A stretch of 64,000 nucleotides of DNA from contig CAYYXP010000068.1 of NCBI GenBank assembly GCA_964475685.1, positions 1 to 64,000 of the forward strand. Reading direction: 5' to 3'. This DNA comes from CAVVWJ01 sp964475685 (GTDB taxonomy: Bacteria > Gemmatimonadota > Gemmatimonadetes > Gemmatimonadales > GWC2-71-9). The position numbers and the translations under genes are program-made. The notes under the pieces are model-generated. The model was not told the origin of the DNA, did no database searches, and worked only from the letters and a program-made list of their open reading frames with translations. Positions within the stretch are counted from its first letter, which is position 1. Each line of letters opens with the position of its first letter. This document shows, one piece after another, positions 35,553 through 45,452 of this stretch.

Positions 35553-36509
35553 TCAACCCCTCACGATGGTGGTGCCTGCATCGCCGCGGAGGGCGGCGGG
35601 TCCGGCGGTCAGCCCGGCGATGATGGCGCGTCCTCCGGTGGCCGCGGCAAAGGACGCGGCGGCCTCCACCTTCGGCTTCATTCCCCCGGTGTCCAGCGAT
35701 CCACCCGCGATGAGCGCCTCGGCCTGCGCCACCGTCATCCGCCGGATCGGCCGGGCCGCCGCGGTACCCCAGCCCTCGAACACCGCATCCACGTTGGTGA
35801 GGATCATGAGAACTTCGGCGCCGAGCTGACTGGCGAGAATGGCGGACACCCGGTCCTTGTCCACCACGGCATCGATCCCTTCGAGGCCCAGCATGGGGTC
35901 GACGTAAACGGGTGGGCCGCCGCCTCCGGCAGCGATGACTATCGTGCCCTGCTCGATCAACCGCCGCACCACGTCGAACTCCACGACGCCGAGCGGGGCC
36001 GGGCTGGTGGTCATGCGCCGCCACGCCCCGCTGCCATCGCGTTCCACCACACGACCGGCCTCCCGGAGGAGGGCGGCTTCGTCGTCGCTGAGCGGACGGC
36101 CGATCGGCTTGGTGGGTCGGCTGAGCGCGGGGTCATTACGGTCCACCAGTGTCTGCGTCACCACCGTGACGACATCGCGCCGGACGCCGGCCGCGGTCAG
36201 CGCGTTCTGGAGCGTCTGCTGCAGCATGTAGCCGATCCACCCGGCGGTTTCCGCCACCAGGATGCCCAGCGGCAGTGGCTCCACGAGCCGGCGCGCGATC
36301 TCGTTCCGGACCACCTCATCGCCGACCTGGGGCCCGTTGCCGTGAACCAGGACGATTCGCCAACCGTCCCGCGCGAGCTCCACGATCGGCGCCAGGCTCT
36401 CGCGCGCCCGCCGAAACTGGTTGGCAACGGTCGCAGGCTCATCCGCCCGAGCGAGCGCATTGCCGCCGAGGGCGATCACGGCGGTGCGGGCGGGCCCCTG
36501 CCCCGTCAA
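35553..36509 (-). CDS. arcC: Carbamate kinase
   Basis: 318 residues, amino acid kinase fold. Transfers phosphate between carbamoyl phosphate and ADP, or the reverse. Motifs: VIALGGNALARADEP, IVLVHGNGPQVGDEVVRNE, PTKPIGRPLSDDEAALL, VIAAGGGGPPV and AVVDKDRVSAILASQLGAEV. No arcA or arcB accompanies it, so its link to arginine breakdown is uncertain. TTG start at 36509. It precedes sucC with no gap, suggesting joint expression of two substrate-level ATP-forming enzymes. Confidence 0.93.
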   Translation of the reverse strand: MTGQGPARTAVIALGGNALARADEPATVANQFRRARESLAPIVELARDGWRIVLVHGNGPQVGDEVVRNEIARRLVEPLPLGILVAETAGWIGYMLQQTLQNALTAAGVRRDVVTVVTQTLVDRNDPALSRPTKPIGRPLSDDEAALLREAGRVVERDGSGAWRRMTTSPAPLGVVEFDVVRRLIEQGTIVIAAGGGGPPVYVDPMLGLEGIDAVVDKDRVSAILASQLGAEVLMILTNVDAVFEGWGTAAARPIRRMTVAQAEALIAGGSLDTGGMKPKVEAAASFAAATGGRAIIAGLTAGPAALRGDAGTTIVRG

Positions 36510-36518
36510 AGGCCCCCC

Positions 36519-36547
36519 AAGCTAGTCCCGGCCCCAGGGGCGAGCAA
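36519..36547 (-). promoter_or_regulatory. Possible promoter for arcC-sucC-sucD-ndk
   Basis: Minus strand: TTGCTC (36547-36542), a 17-base spacer, TAGCTT (36524-36519), nine bases before the arcC TTG. The -10 is identical to that at kdsB and the spacer is the same length. The -35 is weak (TTG only), hence the modest confidence. The 40-base arcC-UPF0182 gap holds nothing else. Confidence 0.4.
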
Positions 36548-36549
36548 GC

Positions 36550-38991
36550 TCATTCCGCCTCGATTCCGAACGACTTGCGAAGTGTCTCCCAGGCCTTTCC
36601 GAAGGTGACCCAGTCGCCGATGCGGAGCGCCGAATCGGCGTGAAGAAGCAGCCGGCGCGCCTCCTCCAGCCGGGTCGCCTGGGCAATTCCGGCCAGGGAC
36701 GGAACGGTGGCTCCGAGGAGGTTGCTCCATGCCTCGGGAAAGCCATGGCCCGCGCCCAGCCGCCCGTCGCTCGCGACGCTGACCCAGACCACGATCGTCT
36801 CGCCGTCACCGCGGCGGGCGAAGTGGGACTGGTAAGCCACGACTCCGGTCGAGGTCAAGGCGAACCGCACCGGCCCGCGCTCGAGCCGCCCCACGTCGTC
36901 CTGGATCGAGTCGCTCAGGGACCCGTACGTCGGGAAGCGGCTCCACCGGCTTTCGAGCGCGGCGCGCGAGGGAAGCGCGCGCGCCGAATCGAGGCGCACG
37001 AGGCGCAGGGCATCATGCCCGTCCGCCCTGCCGGCCACCAGCAGGGCGTCGATGCGGCGGTCTCCCGCGCGCTCGTAGGCGACCACCAGCTCCGTCCCCG
37101 AGGTATCGGGCGACCAGGCGATCTCGGACATCGGTGTTGCGCTCGTTCCGCCCTCCGCTCTCCCGCCGCCGGTCCCGAGTTTCCATCCGGGTCGCTCCAG
37201 CGCGCGGGCCTGGACCCGCAGCAACTCGGCGGGATAGGGCATCGCGCGGAGAACGGCCATCGGGATGGCGGCCGAAGGCTCCACCACCCCTTCGGAGACC
37301 GACGCCCACGCCGCGCCCAACGGGTCGTCTCCGGGCCGGAGAAAGATGCGTGTCGCCCCGGTCTCCGCCGTGACCACGCCGACGAAGCTTGCCCGAAGTG
37401 AGCCGACGCGCCGGCCCCGCCACTCGGCCCGGAGGGCGAGGGGAAAACTCGACGCCGCGACGTACCCGTCCACCAGCCATACGAGCTCGCCGTCGATGAT
37501 GCGAGCGACCGGCTCGCCCCACGAGGCGAAGGGGGCAAGGCGACCGAGACGATCGGCGGGGGCGAGCTCCCAGTCCACTCTCGGGTCGGGCGGGAGGCGG
37601 CCGAGCAGCTGGCTGGCCTGGAGCGCCCAGGTGAGCATGACGCGCCTGGGCCAGGAGGAGATGGGGATCCCCGGCCCCTCCCGGCCGTGAAGCCGGTAGC
37701 GTGGCGCCCCCGGAAATGACGCGCCGCTCCCGAGCTCGAGGAGGGGGGTGGCGCGGAGTCCGGGGAGCGAGTCCTTGGCGCGATAGAACAGTGGCTCCCC
37801 CCCGGCGCCGGTACGGTCGTCCGCCATGGCCACCAGCGACACCCGGTCGGATTTCGCACGCCGCGCGGCGAGCCACACGGGGTGCCGCCCGTTGCCGAGG
37901 GTGAGCACCGCGGGAGCGACGGACAACACCTGGACCGAGTCGCCGGTGAGCGCTCTCTCGATCGTTGCCGGGTTCCAGAGGCTGGGAAGCCGCGGTGCTT
38001 CCGGGGGCTCGACCTGGGAAAGGTTCGTGGTAGTCAGGGGACGAAGGGCATAGGCGGCGTCTTCCATTCGGACGGCGGTCAGGCTGTCGGTGAGGGACTC
38101 TCCACCTCCCGTCATGGCCGGCGGGACTATCCAGTGGCCCACCAGCGACGCGCCAACCAGCACGATCCACCCCGACGCGGCGAGCGCATGCCGGGCGCGG
38201 AGCGCCCATGTTGCCGAAAGCACCGAAGTGGCCAGCGCAATCCCGGCAAGGAGCGGCGCGGTCAAGGTCACCGCCTTCCATCGGGCCCGATCGGGGAGGC
38301 CGTCGAGCCCGGCCACCAACTCGTACGGCTCGAGGAGGTATCCCCACATCAACGCGAGTGCGAGCCCCACGAGCAGCCAGCCGAGATGGATTCTGGCGTG
38401 AGTGTTGATGGCCGGCCTTCCGTCGATCCAGCGCACGGCCCCGACAAGAAGGTAGAGACCGAAGACGGTGGCGAGACCCAGGCCCACGAGGAGGAGGAGG
38501 AACCCGTGCGCCGCGCGCCAGACCGGCAACTGGGCGACGTACAGGCCGACATCGTGGTGCAGGAGCGGCTCCAGATCGCCGTAGGCCACGCCCTGCCAGG
38601 CCAGTGCCACCTGGGGCGCGAGCCTCGACGTTCCGGCTCCCACCAGGAGTCCGAGGAAGGCCCCGCTGAGGACTGCCACGGCGAGCAGCGCCCCCGGCGT
38701 GAGCGCCTCCCGGATTTCCAGGTTGGCGACATTCCGCCGCACCTGCACCGAGCCCACGGCCCGGTACACCGCGACGAAGTGGCCGATGAACCAGGCGGAG
38801 GCCACCACCACGCCGGTGATGTCGAGGACCAGTCCGAGCAAATGCCAGTCGGTGAGGAATGCGGCAGACTCGGGCGCGACTTCGGCGGCCCACCAGCGGT
38901 CGGCGCACAGCGCCGAGAACCACCGGCCCGCGAAGAGAAGGGCGACGATTCCCGCGAGGCCTGCGGCGAGCCGCCGACTACGGTGGGACAC
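36550..38991 (-). CDS. UPF0182-family large membrane protein
   Basis: 813 residues. About seven transmembrane helices occupy the first 300 residues (LAAGLAGIVALLFAGRWFSA, LLGLVLDITGVVVASAWFIG, AAHGFLLLLVGLGLATVFGL). A large extracytoplasmic domain follows up to a short C-terminal helical region (LEEARRLLLHADSALRIGDW, typical of the family end). The family is of unknown function. The GTG at 38991 comes four bases after the phosphohexomutase stop. The block HHDVGLYVAQLPVWRAAHGF corresponds to the conserved DLSFYIFxLP-like motif. Confidence 0.83.
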   Translation of the reverse strand: MSHRSRRLAAGLAGIVALLFAGRWFSALCADRWWAAEVAPESAAFLTDWHLLGLVLDITGVVVASAWFIGHFVAVYRAVGSVQVRRNVANLEIREALTPGALLAVAVLSGAFLGLLVGAGTSRLAPQVALAWQGVAYGDLEPLLHHDVGLYVAQLPVWRAAHGFLLLLVGLGLATVFGLYLLVGAVRWIDGRPAINTHARIHLGWLLVGLALALMWGYLLEPYELVAGLDGLPDRARWKAVTLTAPLLAGIALATSVLSATWALRARHALAASGWIVLVGASLVGHWIVPPAMTGGGESLTDSLTAVRMEDAAYALRPLTTTNLSQVEPPEAPRLPSLWNPATIERALTGDSVQVLSVAPAVLTLGNGRHPVWLAARRAKSDRVSLVAMADDRTGAGGEPLFYRAKDSLPGLRATPLLELGSGASFPGAPRYRLHGREGPGIPISSWPRRVMLTWALQASQLLGRLPPDPRVDWELAPADRLGRLAPFASWGEPVARIIDGELVWLVDGYVAASSFPLALRAEWRGRRVGSLRASFVGVVTAETGATRIFLRPGDDPLGAAWASVSEGVVEPSAAIPMAVLRAMPYPAELLRVQARALERPGWKLGTGGGRAEGGTSATPMSEIAWSPDTSGTELVVAYERAGDRRIDALLVAGRADGHDALRLVRLDSARALPSRAALESRWSRFPTYGSLSDSIQDDVGRLERGPVRFALTSTGVVAYQSHFARRGDGETIVVWVSVASDGRLGAGHGFPEAWSNLLGATVPSLAGIAQATRLEEARRLLLHADSALRIGDWVTFGKAWETLRKSFGIEAE

Positions 38992-38995
38992 CGAG

Positions 38996-40366
38996 CTAGG
39001 CGCGCACGCCCTGCCCGGCGAGCCAATCGACGACTTCGCCGCGGTAGGCGTCGAGCTCTCGCGGGTCGGTGGCCTCGAATCGCATGACGAGCACGGGCTG
39101 GGTGTTGGAGGCGCGCAGCAATCCCCACCCCGCGGGGAAGGTGATCCTGACGCCATCGATCGTATTCACCGGATACCGTGCGGCGAAATACGCGGCCGCG
39201 CGTTCGACGATCGCGAACTTCTCCTCCTCCGGCGCCTCAATCCGCATCTCCGGCGTCGCCGTCGTCCTGGGAAGGTCGGCGAGCAGCGGCGAGAGGCCGA
39301 AGGGCTGCCGGCTGACGATTTCCAGCAATCTCGCGGCGGCGAAGAGGGCGTCGTCGAACCCGAGATAGTCGCCGCCGAAGAACATGTGCCCGCTCATCTC
39401 GCCGGCAAGGGGAGCATTCAATTCCTTCATCTTGGCCTTGATGAGCGAGTGCCCCGTCTTCCACATCACCGGTCTGGCGCCTGCCTTCTCGAGCGCCGCC
39501 GGGAGCACCTCGGAGCACTTCACGTCGAAGATCACCGGCGTGCCCTGCCCGAATCGCCGGACGGCATCCCGCCCGAAGATGACGAGGAGCTGGTCGCCCC
39601 AGATAATCTCGCCGGATTCGTCCACGGCCCCGATGCGGTCGGCGTCCCCGTCGAAGGCGATCCCCAGCTCTGCCCCCGTGCGGCGGACCGCGGCCTGGAG
39701 GTCGCGGAGGTTCTCCGGGACGGTCGGGTCGGGATGATGGTTCGGGAAGGTGCCGTCCGATTCGCAGAAGATGGCCGTGACTTCCGCGCCGAGCGCCTGG
39801 AGGGTGGGCACCGCCACCAGGCTGCCCACACCGTTCCCGCAGTCCACCACGACTTTCACCCGGCGGGCCAGGTGGTGTCGGGAGATGATCGCCTCCCGGT
39901 ATCTCCGGAGCACGGTGTCGTCACTCGTCTCGTGCCCCTCCCCGCTCCGCCACCGCTCCGCCGTGATGATCTCCCAGAGATCGAGGATCTCGTCGCCGTG
40001 AAACGCCTCGCCGCCGAGCACCATCTTGAAGCCGTTGAACTCCGGTGGGTTGTGGGAGCCCGTCACCTGGAGGCCGCCATCGGTCTCGAGGGCGGAGACG
40101 GCGAAGTACAGCGCGGGTGTGGGCAGCGTCCCGACGTCGACCGCGGTGCCGCCGGCCTCGAGGATGCCGCGCCGCACGCCCTCGGAGAGTGCCGGCCCCG
40201 ACGGGCGGTTGTCGCGCCCGACCGCGATGACCGGGGCGCGCTCCAGGCGCCGCCACGCGACGCTGGCAAAGGAACGGCCGATGGCCCGGCCGAGCTCCGG
40301 GGTGAGTTCCTTGCCGACGATGCCCCGGACGTCGTACTGGCGGAAGATGGACTTGGGAACGTTCAT
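38996..40366 (-). CDS. Phosphomannomutase / phosphoglucomutase
   Basis: 456 residues, alpha-D-phosphohexomutase of the AlgC/ManB kind. Interconverts hexose 1- and 6-phosphates for sugar nucleotides used in surface glycans. Active-site phosphoserine S104 in VTGSHNPPEFNGFK; metal loop IAFDGDADRIGAVD; sugar-binding loop LAGEMSGHMFFGG; phosphate-binding RASNTQPVLVMRFEA at the C-terminus. N-terminus FRQYDVRGIVGKELTPE. Glucose versus mannose preference is not decided. It lies 34 bases after nuoN; I find no clear ribosome site. Confidence 0.92.
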   Translation of the reverse strand: MNVPKSIFRQYDVRGIVGKELTPELGRAIGRSFASVAWRRLERAPVIAVGRDNRPSGPALSEGVRRGILEAGGTAVDVGTLPTPALYFAVSALETDGGLQVTGSHNPPEFNGFKMVLGGEAFHGDEILDLWEIITAERWRSGEGHETSDDTVLRRYREAIISRHHLARRVKVVVDCGNGVGSLVAVPTLQALGAEVTAIFCESDGTFPNHHPDPTVPENLRDLQAAVRRTGAELGIAFDGDADRIGAVDESGEIIWGDQLLVIFGRDAVRRFGQGTPVIFDVKCSEVLPAALEKAGARPVMWKTGHSLIKAKMKELNAPLAGEMSGHMFFGGDYLGFDDALFAAARLLEIVSRQPFGLSPLLADLPRTTATPEMRIEAPEEEKFAIVERAAAYFAARYPVNTIDGVRITFPAGWGLLRASNTQPVLVMRFEATDPRELDAYRGEVVDWLAGQGVRA

Positions 40367-40400
40367 CGGAAGCAGCCTGTGAAGGGGGGGTGGGGCAGGC

Positions 40401-41903
40401 TCAGGGCCCGGTCGGCGGCGGCCCGGTCTGGGTGAGGGTCTCGGCGCTCCGGCCCGCCAGGTCGAGCAGCCCTCCCGGCCAGACCCCCAGCAGCAGAATG
40501 AGGGCCACTGACACCGCGATGGCGCCGGCGGTGGCCGGGGTCAGGCGCAGCCCCTCGTAGCGGGATGCCGGGGGCGCGGGCTTCATGTACGCGGCCATGA
40601 TCACCGGCAGGTAGTAGCCCGCTGACACGACGCTGGTCACGACCAGCACGACGGGAAGGATGAACTGCCTTTCGGCCACCGCCGCCGAGATGATGTACCA
40701 CTTTCCGATGAACCCGAAGGTACCCGGAAAACCAAGCAGCGACAGCATGCACACGGTGAGCCCCAGCGCGAGCAGCGGCCGGGTCGCGCCAAGCCCCGCC
40801 AGATCGTCGGTGGTGAGGTCGCGCTCCCCGCCCCGCCCCAGCACCGCAACAAAGCCGAAGCTCGCCAGGGTAGTGAGTCCGTACGCGAGCAGGTAGAGGA
40901 GCACCGCCCCGGCACCCATGTGCGATCCGGGCCAGACGGCGACCAGCAGGTATCCGGCGTGGGCGATCGAGCTGTAGGCAAGCATCCGCTTGACCGAGCG
41001 CTGGGTGAGCGCCACGAGGTTTCCGAGCACCATCGAGGCAATCGCCATGGCGGCGATCACCGGCTGCCACAGCGGTGCCGCCGAGGGGAACGCCTCGAGC
41101 AGCACGCGGACGAGCGCGGCGAACGCCGCGGCCTTGACGCCCGTGGCCATGAAGCCGGAAACCGGAGTGGGCGACCCGTCGTACACGTCCGGCGCCCACA
41201 TGTGGAAGGGCACCGCGGCCACCTTGAATCCGAATCCGATCAGGAGAAGGCCGAGCCCGAGTGACGCCATGAGAGGCGGGAGCCCGCCGGAGAGCTGGGC
41301 GCCGATGAGCGAGAGGTTGGTCGTCCCCGTGGCTCCGTACACGAGCGCAATGCCGTAGAGAAGGAAGCCGGAGGCGAACGAGCCGATCAGGAAGTACTTG
41401 AGGGCCGCCTCGGCGGAAAACGGATTGGCTCGATCGTATCCCGCCAGGACATATACGGCCACCGACATGACCTCGAGGCCGAGGAAAAGGACGATGAGGT
41501 CCTCGGCCCCCGCGAGGAACATCATCCCGGCGGTGGCGAGCAGAATCAGCGGATAGTACTCCGGCGCCAGGAGCCGCTCACGCTCCAGATACGCGATCGA
41601 GATCATGATGGTGCCGGCTGCCGCGATCAGGGCCACTGCCGCGGCGGCGTAGCGAAACGAGTCGAGCGCGACCATCTGGGCCAGCCCCTCGGGTCCCACC
41701 CCCATCATCCACATCGCGCCCAGCGCGGCGGCGCTGACGAGGACCCCCAGCAGGCTCAGCCACCCGGCGAGCCTGCTGTCCTCCACGGTCTCGTGCCGCC
41801 AGCTCACGACGAGCAGTACGATCAACGCCGCGACCGACAGCAGGATCTCGGGGAGCAGTGCCGCCGTGATGCCCAGCGGAGTACCGAGGTCGAGATTGTT
41901 CAT
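40401..41903 (-). CDS. nuoN: NADH-quinone oxidoreductase subunit N
   Basis: 500 residues, about 14 helices, antiporter-like proton-pumping subunit of complex I. The antiporter core includes LKYFLIGSFASGFLLYGIAL, FHMWAPDVYDGSPTPVSGFM and VLGNLVALTQRSVKRMLAYS, with the lysine and glutamate positions of the NuoN/M/L fold. ATG 41903 forms an ATGA overlap with nuoM. Last gene of the locus. Confidence 0.95.
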   Translation of the reverse strand: MNNLDLGTPLGITAALLPEILLSVAALIVLLVVSWRHETVEDSRLAGWLSLLGVLVSAAALGAMWMMGVGPEGLAQMVALDSFRYAAAAVALIAAAGTIMISIAYLERERLLAPEYYPLILLATAGMMFLAGAEDLIVLFLGLEVMSVAVYVLAGYDRANPFSAEAALKYFLIGSFASGFLLYGIALVYGATGTTNLSLIGAQLSGGLPPLMASLGLGLLLIGFGFKVAAVPFHMWAPDVYDGSPTPVSGFMATGVKAAAFAALVRVLLEAFPSAAPLWQPVIAAMAIASMVLGNLVALTQRSVKRMLAYSSIAHAGYLLVAVWPGSHMGAGAVLLYLLAYGLTTLASFGFVAVLGRGGERDLTTDDLAGLGATRPLLALGLTVCMLSLLGFPGTFGFIGKWYIISAAVAERQFILPVVLVVTSVVSAGYYLPVIMAAYMKPAPPASRYEGLRLTPATAGAIAVSVALILLLGVWPGGLLDLAGRSAETLTQTGPPPTGP

Positions 41904-43471
41904 GGCGCCGCCGCCGTGGAGGCCGGGGCCGTTCCCAGTCGGCTGGCCTCCGGAAGCTGCGTCCGGGGCTTCATGCTCTCGATATATCGCTCGGCTGCCG
42001 GGGCCATCCGGCGGAGGACCGGAGCGGGATAGAGCCCCATCCAGACGATGCCGGCCAGCAGCGGCAGCATCACCGCCAGCTCGCGGGCGGTCAGATCGGT
42101 GAGATGCTGGTTCTCGGCATCGTCGAGCCGGTTGAAGATGAGCCGCTGCAGCGCCCAGAGCAGGTAGGCCGCGGCGAAGATGACGCCGGTCGTGGCGATT
42201 ATCGTTGCCAGCGGGAAGACGGTGAAGCTGCCGAGGAGCACCAGGAACTCTCCGATGAATCCGTTGAGCCCGGGAAGGCCGATCGACGACAGCGCCACGA
42301 CCGTCAGAATCAGGCTGAAGACCGGCACGACCCTGGCGATACCGCCGTAGTCCGCGATCATCCGGGTGTGCCGGCGCTCGTACAGCATGCCGATGAGCAG
42401 GAAGAGCGCGCCGGTGGACAGGCCATGGCTGATCATCACCATGAGAGCCCCCTGCACGCTCTGCATCGTGCCGGCCCAGATGCCGAGCATCACGAAACCG
42501 AGGTGGCTCACCGACGAATACGCGACCAGCTTCTTGATGTCCGGCTGGACCAGCGCCACGAGGGCGCCGTAGATGATCCCGATGACCGCGAGAGCCACCA
42601 TGAGCCGGGTCACGGCGGGGCTCAGCGCCACCTGGGGGAAGAAGGGGATGGCGAAGCGCAGGAACCCGTAGGTGCCGATCTTGAGCATCACCCCGGCGAG
42701 CAGCACGCTCCCCGCCGTCGGGGCCTCGACGTGGGCGTCCGGCAGCCAGGTGTGGAAGGGGAAGATCGGGACCTTGATGGCGAAGGCGAGGGCGAAGGCC
42801 GCGAAGAGCCAGGGGGCCGTCGGACCCAGCACGCCGGCATTCTGCAGGAGGAACTCGTAGGAAAACGAGAGATAGCCGGTGACCGATTGCACCTTCCACA
42901 CCATCACCACGATCGCCACCAGCATCAACAGCGAGCCGGCCATGGTATAGATGAAGAACTTGATGGCCGCGTACAGCCGGTTGGTTCCGCCCCAGATCCC
43001 GATGATGAAGTACATCGGGATCAACATCACCTCAAAGAAGATGTAGAACACGAAGAGGTCGAGCGCCAGAAACACCCCGACCAGTCCGGTCAGCAGAGTG
43101 AGCATCAGCGCGTAGAAGCCTCGCTCCCGGAAGGTGATGGAGCGGTAGCTGGCCAGCACGCTGAGCGGCATGAGGGCGGTGGTCAGGAGCACCATGACGA
43201 GGGAGATGCCGTCAATGCCGACGCGGTAGGCGATGCCCCAGTTCGCGATCCACGGCGTATTCGAGACCAGCTGCATGCTCTGCCGCGACGGGTCGAACCA
43301 CCACCAGAGCCCCGCGGAGAGAAGGAATTCCAGCGTGGTGACCGCGAGCGCGGTGCGTTTGGCCGACCGCTCGTCTCCCAGGAGGACCGGGACCACACCG
43401 GCGAGCGGAAGGATGACGAGCGCGTGGAGGATCCAGCCGCCGTAGCCGATGGACTCGAGGAGTGCTCTCAT
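41900..43471 (-). CDS. nuoM: NADH-quinone oxidoreductase subunit M
   Basis: 523 residues. Antiporter-like subunit with RVGIDGISLVMVLLTTALMP, EVMLIPMYFIIGIWGG (key glutamate), IKFFIYTMAGSLLML and VPIFPFHTWLPDAHVEAPTA. The start ATG 43471 lies seven bases after nuoL with TGAGG as part of its ribosome site; a longer reading to 43585 would run back into nuoL. Works in the membrane arm next to NuoL and NuoN. Confidence 0.96.
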   Translation of the reverse strand: MRALLESIGYGGWILHALVILPLAGVVPVLLGDERSAKRTALAVTTLEFLLSAGLWWWFDPSRQSMQLVSNTPWIANWGIAYRVGIDGISLVMVLLTTALMPLSVLASYRSITFRERGFYALMLTLLTGLVGVFLALDLFVFYIFFEVMLIPMYFIIGIWGGTNRLYAAIKFFIYTMAGSLLMLVAIVVMVWKVQSVTGYLSFSYEFLLQNAGVLGPTAPWLFAAFALAFAIKVPIFPFHTWLPDAHVEAPTAGSVLLAGVMLKIGTYGFLRFAIPFFPQVALSPAVTRLMVALAVIGIIYGALVALVQPDIKKLVAYSSVSHLGFVMLGIWAGTMQSVQGALMVMISHGLSTGALFLLIGMLYERRHTRMIADYGGIARVVPVFSLILTVVALSSIGLPGLNGFIGEFLVLLGSFTVFPLATIIATTGVIFAAAYLLWALQRLIFNRLDDAENQHLTDLTARELAVMLPLLAGIVWMGLYPAPVLRRMAPAAERYIESMKPRTQLPEASRLGTAPASTAAAP

Positions 43472-43478
43472 CGGGGCC

Positions 43479-45452
43479 TCAGCGCAGGACTGCGCGCAGG
43501 ATCCAGAGCGCGCCCACGAGGAAGACCACGACGTACACTCCCACCTGGCCGGATTGCAGGCGGCCGCCGAGCCAGCCGAGACCACGGCTGACGCGCGCGG
43601 CCCCGTTCACGGCGAAGCCGTCCACGAGGGTCTGGTCGACGCCCTTCCAGAGGACCATGCGCGAGATCCACTCGAACGGCCGGACGAAGAGGCCATCGTA
43701 GAGTTCGTCGACGTAGTACTTGCGGTTGAGCACGAGGGCGAGGCCGGTGTCCACGGGCGCTTCCCTGGCCGGCAGCGTCGGACGGCCCAGCGTGGCGCGG
43801 AAGCCCAGGACGAGCCCGAGAACGCCGATCGCCACGGCGACGCCGCCCAGGAGATAAGCGGTGGAACCCTCCGGCATGACCAGGGAGTTGAGCTTCATCC
43901 CCTGCTCCACCACCGGCTCCAGCCAGCCCTCCATGGCGGCATTGCCCCCGAGGAAGTGGGGCAGGTTGAGGGCGCCACCCACCAAGCTCAGCACCCCGAG
44001 GACCACCAGCGGTCCAGTCATGATCCAGGGGGCCTCGTGCAGGTGGCCCCGCTCGTGTTCGCCGGTCCGATTCCCGCCCAGGAAAGTCATGGCCATGAGG
44101 CGCGCCATGTAGAACGCCGTGAGGAGCGCCGCCGCCACGCCCATCGCGTAGAACAGGTAGAAGATCGGAGTGTCGCCGCCGCGGGCGAATGCCGCGGCAA
44201 GGATCTCGTCCTTGGAGTAGAAACCCGACAACGGGGGGATCCCGGTGATCGCCAACGTCGCCAGCATCATCAGCCCGAAGGTCCACGGCAGGTACCGCCG
44301 GAGCCCGCCCATGTTGCGCATGTCCTGCGCGTCGTCGTGGGAATGGTTGGCGTGATACGCATGGTGCATCGCGTGGATCACGCTGCCCGAACCGAGGAAG
44401 AGCAAGGCCTTGAAGAAGGCGTGGGTGGCGAGGTGGAACATGCCCGCCGCGTACGCTCCCGTCCCCACTCCCAGGAACATGTAGCCGAGTTGGGAGACGG
44501 TGGAATAGGCCAGAACCTTCTTGATGTCGTACTGCCGGAGGCCGATCGTCGCCGCGAAGAGCGCCGTCAGCGCGCCGACTCCCGCCACCACGGTGCTCGA
44601 GACGGGCGCCATCGCGAAGAGGACGTTGGTGCGGGCCACGAGATAGACGCCGGCGGTGACCATCGTGGCGGCGTGGATCAGCGCCGAAACCGGAGTGGGG
44701 CCGGCCATCGCGTCCGGCAGCCAGGTGTAGAGCGGGATCTGGGCCGACTTGCCCGTACACCCCAGGAACAGGAAGAGGGTGATGGCCGTGACGATGGCGC
44801 CGCCCGGGCTGAGGATCCCGGGGGCCCGGGCCATCACGTCGGAGAAATTCAGCGTGCCGAAGGCGCGCCAGATGAAGTACATGGCCACCAGGAAGCCGAA
44901 GTCGCCGATCCGGTTCATGATGAACGCCTTCTTGCCCGCGTCGGCGTTGGCTTTGTCGCTGAACCAGAATCCGATCAGCAGGTAGGAGCAGAGCCCCACT
45001 CCTTCCCAGCCGATGAACATGACCGGAAAACTCGAGCCCAGCACCAGCACGAGCATGAAGGCGATGAAGAGATTGAGGTACGCGAAGTAACGCGCGTACC
45101 CCGGGTCTTCCCGCATGTAGCCGACGCTGAACAGGTGGATCAGGCTCCCCACGCCGGTGACGATGAGGAGCATCACGACGGAGAGTTGGTCCACCTGGAA
45201 CGCGAGATCCACCCTCAGCTGCCCCACCGACAGCCAGGGCCACAGCTTGACGATGAGAGGCTCGTGCGCCGGATGTCCCAGCAGCTCGCGGAAAACCCCG
45301 AGCGAGACGCCGAAGGCGCCAAGAACCACCCCCGGGCCGACCAGGGAAACCACCGCCTTGGCGCCCGGGCGGCGGAGCGCGATGGCGCCGTTGACGAGGA
45401 AGCCGCCCAGAGGGAGCGCGACCGTGAGCCAGACCCAGTGGGAGAAACTCAT
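43479..45452 (-). CDS. nuoL: NADH-quinone oxidoreductase subunit L
   Basis: 657 residues, distal proton-pumping subunit. Conserved blocks: FQVDQLSVVMLLIVTGVGSL, FIGWEGVGLCSYLLIGFWFS (with the essential glutamate), GCTGKSAQIPLYTWLPDAMA and GPTPVSALIHAATMVTAGVY. The long amphipathic lateral helix region at the C-terminus ends in VYVVVFLVGALWILRAVL. ATG 45452 shares one base with the nuoK stop (TGATG). Confidence 0.96.
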   Translation of the reverse strand: MSFSHWVWLTVALPLGGFLVNGAIALRRPGAKAVVSLVGPGVVLGAFGVSLGVFRELLGHPAHEPLIVKLWPWLSVGQLRVDLAFQVDQLSVVMLLIVTGVGSLIHLFSVGYMREDPGYARYFAYLNLFIAFMLVLVLGSSFPVMFIGWEGVGLCSYLLIGFWFSDKANADAGKKAFIMNRIGDFGFLVAMYFIWRAFGTLNFSDVMARAPGILSPGGAIVTAITLFLFLGCTGKSAQIPLYTWLPDAMAGPTPVSALIHAATMVTAGVYLVARTNVLFAMAPVSSTVVAGVGALTALFAATIGLRQYDIKKVLAYSTVSQLGYMFLGVGTGAYAAGMFHLATHAFFKALLFLGSGSVIHAMHHAYHANHSHDDAQDMRNMGGLRRYLPWTFGLMMLATLAITGIPPLSGFYSKDEILAAAFARGGDTPIFYLFYAMGVAAALLTAFYMARLMAMTFLGGNRTGEHERGHLHEAPWIMTGPLVVLGVLSLVGGALNLPHFLGGNAAMEGWLEPVVEQGMKLNSLVMPEGSTAYLLGGVAVAIGVLGLVLGFRATLGRPTLPAREAPVDTGLALVLNRKYYVDELYDGLFVRPFEWISRMVLWKGVDQTLVDGFAVNGAARVSRGLGWLGGRLQSGQVGVYVVVFLVGALWILRAVLR

